Positions 5,192 to 7,747 of a stretch of 7,747 bases of DNA are shown here, piece by piece (the stretch's first letter is position 1; each line of letters begins with the position of its first letter). The translations under genes were made by a program, and so were the position numbers. The notes beneath the pieces were generated by a model. That model was given only the letters and a program-made list of their open reading frames with translations. It did not search any database and was not told the DNA's origin. This stretch comes from Clostridia bacterium. Lineage in GTDB: Bacteria > Bacillota > Clostridia > Oscillospirales > Acutalibacteraceae. The DNA is taken from NCBI GenBank assembly GCA_900755995.1, contig CAAEIM010000095.1, forward strand, positions 1 to 7,747. Direction: 5' to 3'.

Positions 5192-5704
5192 TTGGCAAAG
5201 CTCAATATTGTGCTTGTAGAGCCTGAAATTCCGCAAAATACCGGAAATATTGCCCGAACCTGTGCCGCAACGGGTGCGAGCCTGCATCTTGTGCGCCCTC
5301 TCGGCTTTTATATTGATGACAAAAAGCTTAAAAGGGCAGGTCTTGATTACTGGCATTTGCTGGATATAACATATTACGATGATTTGAATGATTTTCTTGA
5401 AAAAACAAAGGGAGGAAAATACTTCCTATTTTCAACAAAGGGCACTCATATTCATTCTGACGCCCAGTATCCCGACAACTGCTACATAATATTTGGCAGA
5501 GAAACCAAGGGACTGCCCGAGGAGCTGCTGATGAAATATCCCGACAGCACTGTGCGTATTCCTATGATTGATGAGGCAAGGAGCCTGAACCTTTCAAATT
5601 CCGTTGCAATCGCTGCATATGAGGTGCTCAGACAGTGGAATTATCCGCAGCTTCAAAGCGTGGGCGAGCTGCATAATCACAAATGGAGCGATGTATTAAA
5701 GTAA
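5192..5704 (+). CDS. trmL: tRNA (cytidine/uridine(34)-2'-O)-methyltransferase, SPOUT family
   Basis: TrmL methylates the ribose 2'-OH of the wobble nucleotide (position 34) in certain leucine tRNAs using S-adenosylmethionine. The 170-residue product is slightly longer than the 157-residue E. coli enzyme. It shows the three SPOUT motifs: NTGNIARTCAATGA (residues 16-29), IIFGRETKGLPEELL (99-113, knot and cofactor site) and PMIDEARSLNLSNSVAIAAYEVLRQ (124-148). The start is a TTG at 5192, supported by GAGGTGA (5179-5185) 6 nt upstream and by homology beginning at once (LNIVLVEPEIPQNTGN). The next in-frame ATG is too far downstream, at residue 114. The C-terminal 20 residues (about 151-170) exceed the minimal fold. 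Possible confusion with other SpoU-like methylases is small. Confidence 0.93.
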   Translation: MAKLNIVLVEPEIPQNTGNIARTCAATGASLHLVRPLGFYIDDKKLKRAGLDYWHLLDITYYDDLNDFLEKTKGGKYFLFSTKGTHIHSDAQYPDNCYIIFGRETKGLPEELLMKYPDSTVRIPMIDEARSLNLSNSVAIAAYEVLRQWNYPQLQSVGELHNHKWSDVLK

Positions 5705-5780
5705 TGTGTTGTTCCTTTATTATTGTTCCAAGCCGCTTACGAAAATTCATATATGGCACGGAAAATGCGTTATAAAAATC

Positions 5781-5811
5781 AAAAAAGTTTGGGAATTGCC
5801 CGAATTTTTTT
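5781..5811 (+). terminator. Intrinsic terminator after trmL
   Basis: An A-run (5781-5786) and GTTTGGG (5787-5793) pair with CCCGAAT (5799-5805) and a T-run (5806-5811). The stem is continuous, about 13 bp with two G-U pairs and a 5-nt loop. On the plus strand seven Ts (5805-5811) close the structure. It lies between trmL and the pgk promoter. Confidence 0.65.
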
Positions 5812-5820
5812 AGATTTATA

Positions 5821-5849
5821 TTGATAAAACCGTTCTTTTGATATATAAT
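5821..5849 (+). promoter_or_regulatory. Strong sigma-A-type promoter of pgk
   Basis: TTGATA (5821-5826) is followed by a 17-nt spacer and a perfect TATAAT (5844-5849). The predicted start near 5856 gives a leader of about 57 nt. A weaker tandem candidate, TTGACT (5854-5859) with TACATT (5878-5883) at 18 nt, follows. A strong promoter suits a highly expressed glycolytic gene. Confidence 0.75.
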
Positions 5850-5912
5850 ATATTTGACTGTAGAAATGTTATATTTTTACATTATTCTTCTATCAGAAAG
5901 GATTGTTCAATA

Positions 5913-7124
5913 ATGAATCTTAATAAGGTTACAGTTGATGACATCAATGTAAAAGGCAAAAGAGTTCTTGTTCGTGTTGACTTTAATGTACCGCTCAAAG
6001 ACGGCGTTATTACAAACGATAACAGAATTACAGCAGCTCTTCCAACAATCAAAAAGCTTATCGCAGACGGCGGTAAGGTTATTCTTTGCTCACACCTCGG
6101 CAAGCCGAAGAACGGCGCTGAGGCTAAATTCTCACTTGCTCCTGTTGCAGTAAGACTTTCTGAGCTTCTCGGCAAGGAAGTTGTATTTGCTGACGATGAC
6201 GAGGTTGTAGGCGAGAACGCTAAAAAGGCAGTTGCAGAGATGAAGGACGGTGATGTTGTTCTTCTTCAGAATACAAGATTCAGAAAAGAAGAAACTAAGA
6301 ATCTTGAGCCATTCTCAACAGAGCTTGCTTCTCTTGCAGATATGTTTGTAATGGATGCTTTTGGTTCAGCTCACCGTGCTCACTGCTCAACAGCAGGCGT
6401 TACAGACCACATCAAGGACACAGCAGTTGGTTACCTTATGCAGAAGGAAATCAACTACCTCGGAAATGCAGTTGAAACTCCTGTTCGTCCGTTCGTAGCT
6501 ATTCTCGGCGGAGCAAAGGTTGCTGACAAGCTCAACGTTATTTCTAACCTCCTTGAGAAGTGCGATACACTTATCATCGGCGGCGGTATGGCTTATACAT
6601 TCTTAAAGGCTCAGGGCAAGGAAGTTGGTCTTTCACTTGTTGACGATACAAAGATTGACTACTGCAAGGAAATGATGGAGAAGGCTGAAAAGCTCGGCAA
6701 AAAGCTTCTTCTTCCTGTTGATACAACAGTTGCAAAATCATTCCCTGACCCAATCGACGCTCCTATCGATGTTGAAATTGTAGATTCTTCTGCAATTCCT
6801 GCTGATATGGAAGGTCTTGACATTGGCACAAAGACTCAGGAGCTTTTTGCTGAGGCTGTTAAGACTGCTAAGACCGTAGTATGGAACGGTCCTATGGGCG
6901 TGTTTGAGAATCCAACACTTGCAAAGGGTACAATCGCAGTTGCCAAGGCTCTTGCAGAAACTGACGCTACAACAATTATCGGCGGCGGTGACTCTGCTGC
7001 TGCTGTTATTCAGCTCGGCTTTGCTGACAAGATGAGCCACATCTCAACAGGCGGCGGCGCATCACTTGAGTATCTTGAGGGCAAGGTTCTTCCGGGTATT
7101 GCAGTAATCGCTGACAAAAACTAA
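5913..7124 (+). CDS. pgk: Phosphoglycerate kinase
   Basis: This cytoplasmic glycolytic enzyme transfers phosphate from 1,3-bisphosphoglycerate to ADP, giving ATP and 3-phosphoglycerate. The 403-residue product is of normal length. The N-terminal substrate-binding domain shows the signature RVLVRVDFNVPL (17-28, with R21, D23, N25), SHLGKPKN (60-67), LLQNTRFRKEE (117-127) and DAFGSAHRAH (148-157). The C-terminal nucleotide domain shows GGAKVADKL (199-207), IIGGGMAYTF (221-230), VVWNGPMGVFE (322-332), IIGGGDSAAA (355-364) and STGGGASLEYLEGK (378-391). The ATG at 5913 is chosen because GAAAGGA (5896-5902) precedes it and homology begins at once; an upstream extension would run through the promoter. 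The gene stands alone, without gap or tpi beside it in this window. Base composition resembles pflB. Confidence 0.98.
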   Translation: MNLNKVTVDDINVKGKRVLVRVDFNVPLKDGVITNDNRITAALPTIKKLIADGGKVILCSHLGKPKNGAEAKFSLAPVAVRLSELLGKEVVFADDDEVVGENAKKAVAEMKDGDVVLLQNTRFRKEETKNLEPFSTELASLADMFVMDAFGSAHRAHCSTAGVTDHIKDTAVGYLMQKEINYLGNAVETPVRPFVAILGGAKVADKLNVISNLLEKCDTLIIGGGMAYTFLKAQGKEVGLSLVDDTKIDYCKEMMEKAEKLGKKLLLPVDTTVAKSFPDPIDAPIDVEIVDSSAIPADMEGLDIGTKTQELFAEAVKTAKTVVWNGPMGVFENPTLAKGTIAVAKALAETDATTIIGGGDSAAAVIQLGFADKMSHISTGGGASLEYLEGKVLPGIAVIADKN

Positions 7125-7141
7125 TTTTAATTTAAAATCAA

Positions 7142-7176
7142 TAGGGGCGGATTTTTCCGCCCTTAATGGTTTATAT
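7142..7176 (+). terminator. Hairpin after pgk
   Basis: TAGGGGCGGA (7142-7151) pairs with TCCGCCCTTA (7156-7165), giving 10 bp with one G-U pair and a TTTT loop, 17 nt past the pgk stop. Only a loose T-rich stretch (GGTTTATAT) follows, so termination may be partial and some read-through into the next gene is possible. Confidence 0.5.
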
Positions 7177-7194
7177 AAATGAGGGATAAGGTAA

Positions 7195-7548
7195 ATGTCG
7201 AGAAGTATAACAATGTTTCAATCACCATTTGCACCGCAGGCTGCTTTTGACTCATTTGCTCAGTATATGACGAGCGAGGGTTTTGCGCTGAACGAAAAGA
7301 ACGGGGAACAATTTTGGACAAAGGGTTCGGGCTTTTTTACCGCACCGCAGTTTTTGAAATTGACTTTAAACAATGACGGCACATTTGTGCTTGAAGCGTG
7401 GATTAAACTTCCGCTTCTGCCGGGTGTTTTTGTCGGAGAAATGGGAACAAAAGGATTTATCGGCTGTGTTCCAAAGCAGTTTCTTCAGTCAAGAGTTGAT
7501 ACAACTCTCAGGGCAATGCAGGCAAGAGTGACGCAGCGAATTAATTAA
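7195..7548 (+). CDS. Conserved-looking protein of unknown function
   Basis: I do not recognise this 117-residue protein. It has no signal peptide or clear membrane helix. Residues 10-32 look helical and amphipathic. Residues 38-92 are rich in beta-prone and aromatic residues with glycine turns (FWTKGSGFFTAPQFLKL, then TFVLEAWIKLPLLPGVFVGEMGTKGF). Residues 95-117 form a basic helix-like tail (FLQSRVDTTLRAMQARVTQRI). This suggests a small alpha/beta domain with a hydrophobic face, perhaps binding a partner or a membrane surface. GAGGG (7181-7185) and AAGG (7188-7191) lie just upstream of the ATG at 7195. It follows pgk by about 70 nt and a hairpin, so it may be co-transcribed in part. Confidence 0.75.
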   Translation: MSRSITMFQSPFAPQAAFDSFAQYMTSEGFALNEKNGEQFWTKGSGFFTAPQFLKLTLNNDGTFVLEAWIKLPLLPGVFVGEMGTKGFIGCVPKQFLQSRVDTTLRAMQARVTQRIN

Positions 7549-7598
7549 GATTATAAAAGCTATTTAGTTTACTTATATAACCGAAGCGCAGATGTCCC

Positions 7599-7747
7599 CC
7601 GCCTCTAAGGAGGCGGATTCCGGTCAGGGTTTCAGTGGGAGATTATTACTCCCACTGAAACCCTGAGGAGCTAACGCTCCCTGCGTTGTTTGCAATCTGT
7701 CGCAAGCTATGCTCCTTGCAAGCAAAGCATAGCGTTGCTCCGATTTA
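7599..7747. repeat. Array of hairpins at window end, probable structured intergenic repeat
   Basis: Four inverted repeats follow one another with little spacing. CCGCCTC (7599-7605) pairs with GAGGCGG (7610-7616). A perfect 18-bp stem pairs 7624-7641 with 7649-7666 around a 7-nt AT loop. GGAGC (7667-7671) pairs with GCTCC (7676-7680). GCAAGCTATGCT (7702-7713) pairs with AGCATAGC (7726-7733) and TTGC (7735-7738) with one bulged base. No gene is apparent, GC content is higher than in neighbouring spacers, and no T-run follows any stem. This pattern fits a dispersed palindromic repeat or a small non-autonomous mobile element. The right end lies beyond the window. The first hairpins may also end transcription of the preceding gene. 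Confidence 0.5.

Noticed and set aside
5838..5912. N-terminal extension of phosphoglycerate kinase by 25 residues
   Set aside because: It runs through the predicted -10 box and leader; the ATG at 5913 has a ribosome binding site and starts at the conserved N-terminus.
7599..7747. CRISPR array or tRNA gene
   Set aside because: The stems differ in sequence, there is no regular repeat-spacer pattern, and no cloverleaf or T-loop (GGTTCRANYC) is present.

Overview
The window looks like chromosomal DNA from a low-to-moderate-GC, anaerobic, Gram-positive member of the Clostridia. A gut Ruminococcaceae/Oscillospiraceae-type organism is my best guess. This is inferred from the pyruvate formate-lyase system, AGGAGG-type ribosome binding sites, AT-rich spacers with sigma-A-type promoters, the standard genetic code, and codon use in pflB and pgk typical of highly expressed clostridial genes (many CTT, GCT, AAG, GGT). 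No tRNA, rRNA, CRISPR array or transposase gene was found.

Layout, left to right. Positions 1-411 hold no confident gene. A good promoter (TTGACA, 17 nt, TATTTT) lies at 189-217, followed by an unusually long, structured leader of about 188 nt. The leader ends in a terminator-like hairpin just before the ribosome binding site. Next comes a tight plus-strand operon: pflB (formate C-acetyltransferase, 412-2658), pflA (its radical-SAM activase, 2661-3401) and a family-6 uracil-DNA-glycosylase-superfamily protein (hypoxanthine-DNA glycosylase type, 3401-3910). pflA and the glycosylase gene are separated from their upstream neighbours by 2 nt and -1 nt. A perfect 13-bp hairpin sits within the first codons of the glycosylase gene and may reduce read-through from pflBA. 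A hairpin at 3916-3959 separates this operon from the convergent minus-strand genes.

The minus strand carries a two-gene toxin-antitoxin module: a 57-residue VbhA-like antitoxin (4572-4745) and a Fic AMP-transferase (3976-4572), overlapping at TAATG, with their own promoter. Further right on the same strand is a 60-residue Gly/Ala-rich, probably membrane-anchored small protein (4892-5074). It is divergent from trmL (tRNA 2'-O-methyltransferase, 5192-5704, TTG start). A 16-bp palindrome lies in the divergent spacer and overlaps candidate promoters for both genes.

A strong hairpin/T-tract terminator (5781-5811) follows trmL. A consensus-like promoter (TTGATA, 17 nt, TATAAT) then drives pgk (phosphoglycerate kinase, 5913-7124), which is not flanked here by gap or tpi. 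A hairpin follows pgk, and a 117-residue protein of unknown function (7195-7548) comes next. The last roughly 170 bases form a noncoding array of hairpins, including a perfect 18-bp inverted repeat. It looks like a dispersed structured repeat cut off by the window edge.

Functionally, pgk and pflB/pflA belong to glycolysis and mixed-acid fermentation; the glycosylase and TrmL are housekeeping nucleic-acid enzymes; the Fic pair is an accessory module. No completely new multi-gene system is evident. The points most worth checking are the pflB leader RNA, the intragenic hairpin, the Fic/antitoxin pair and the terminal hairpin array.
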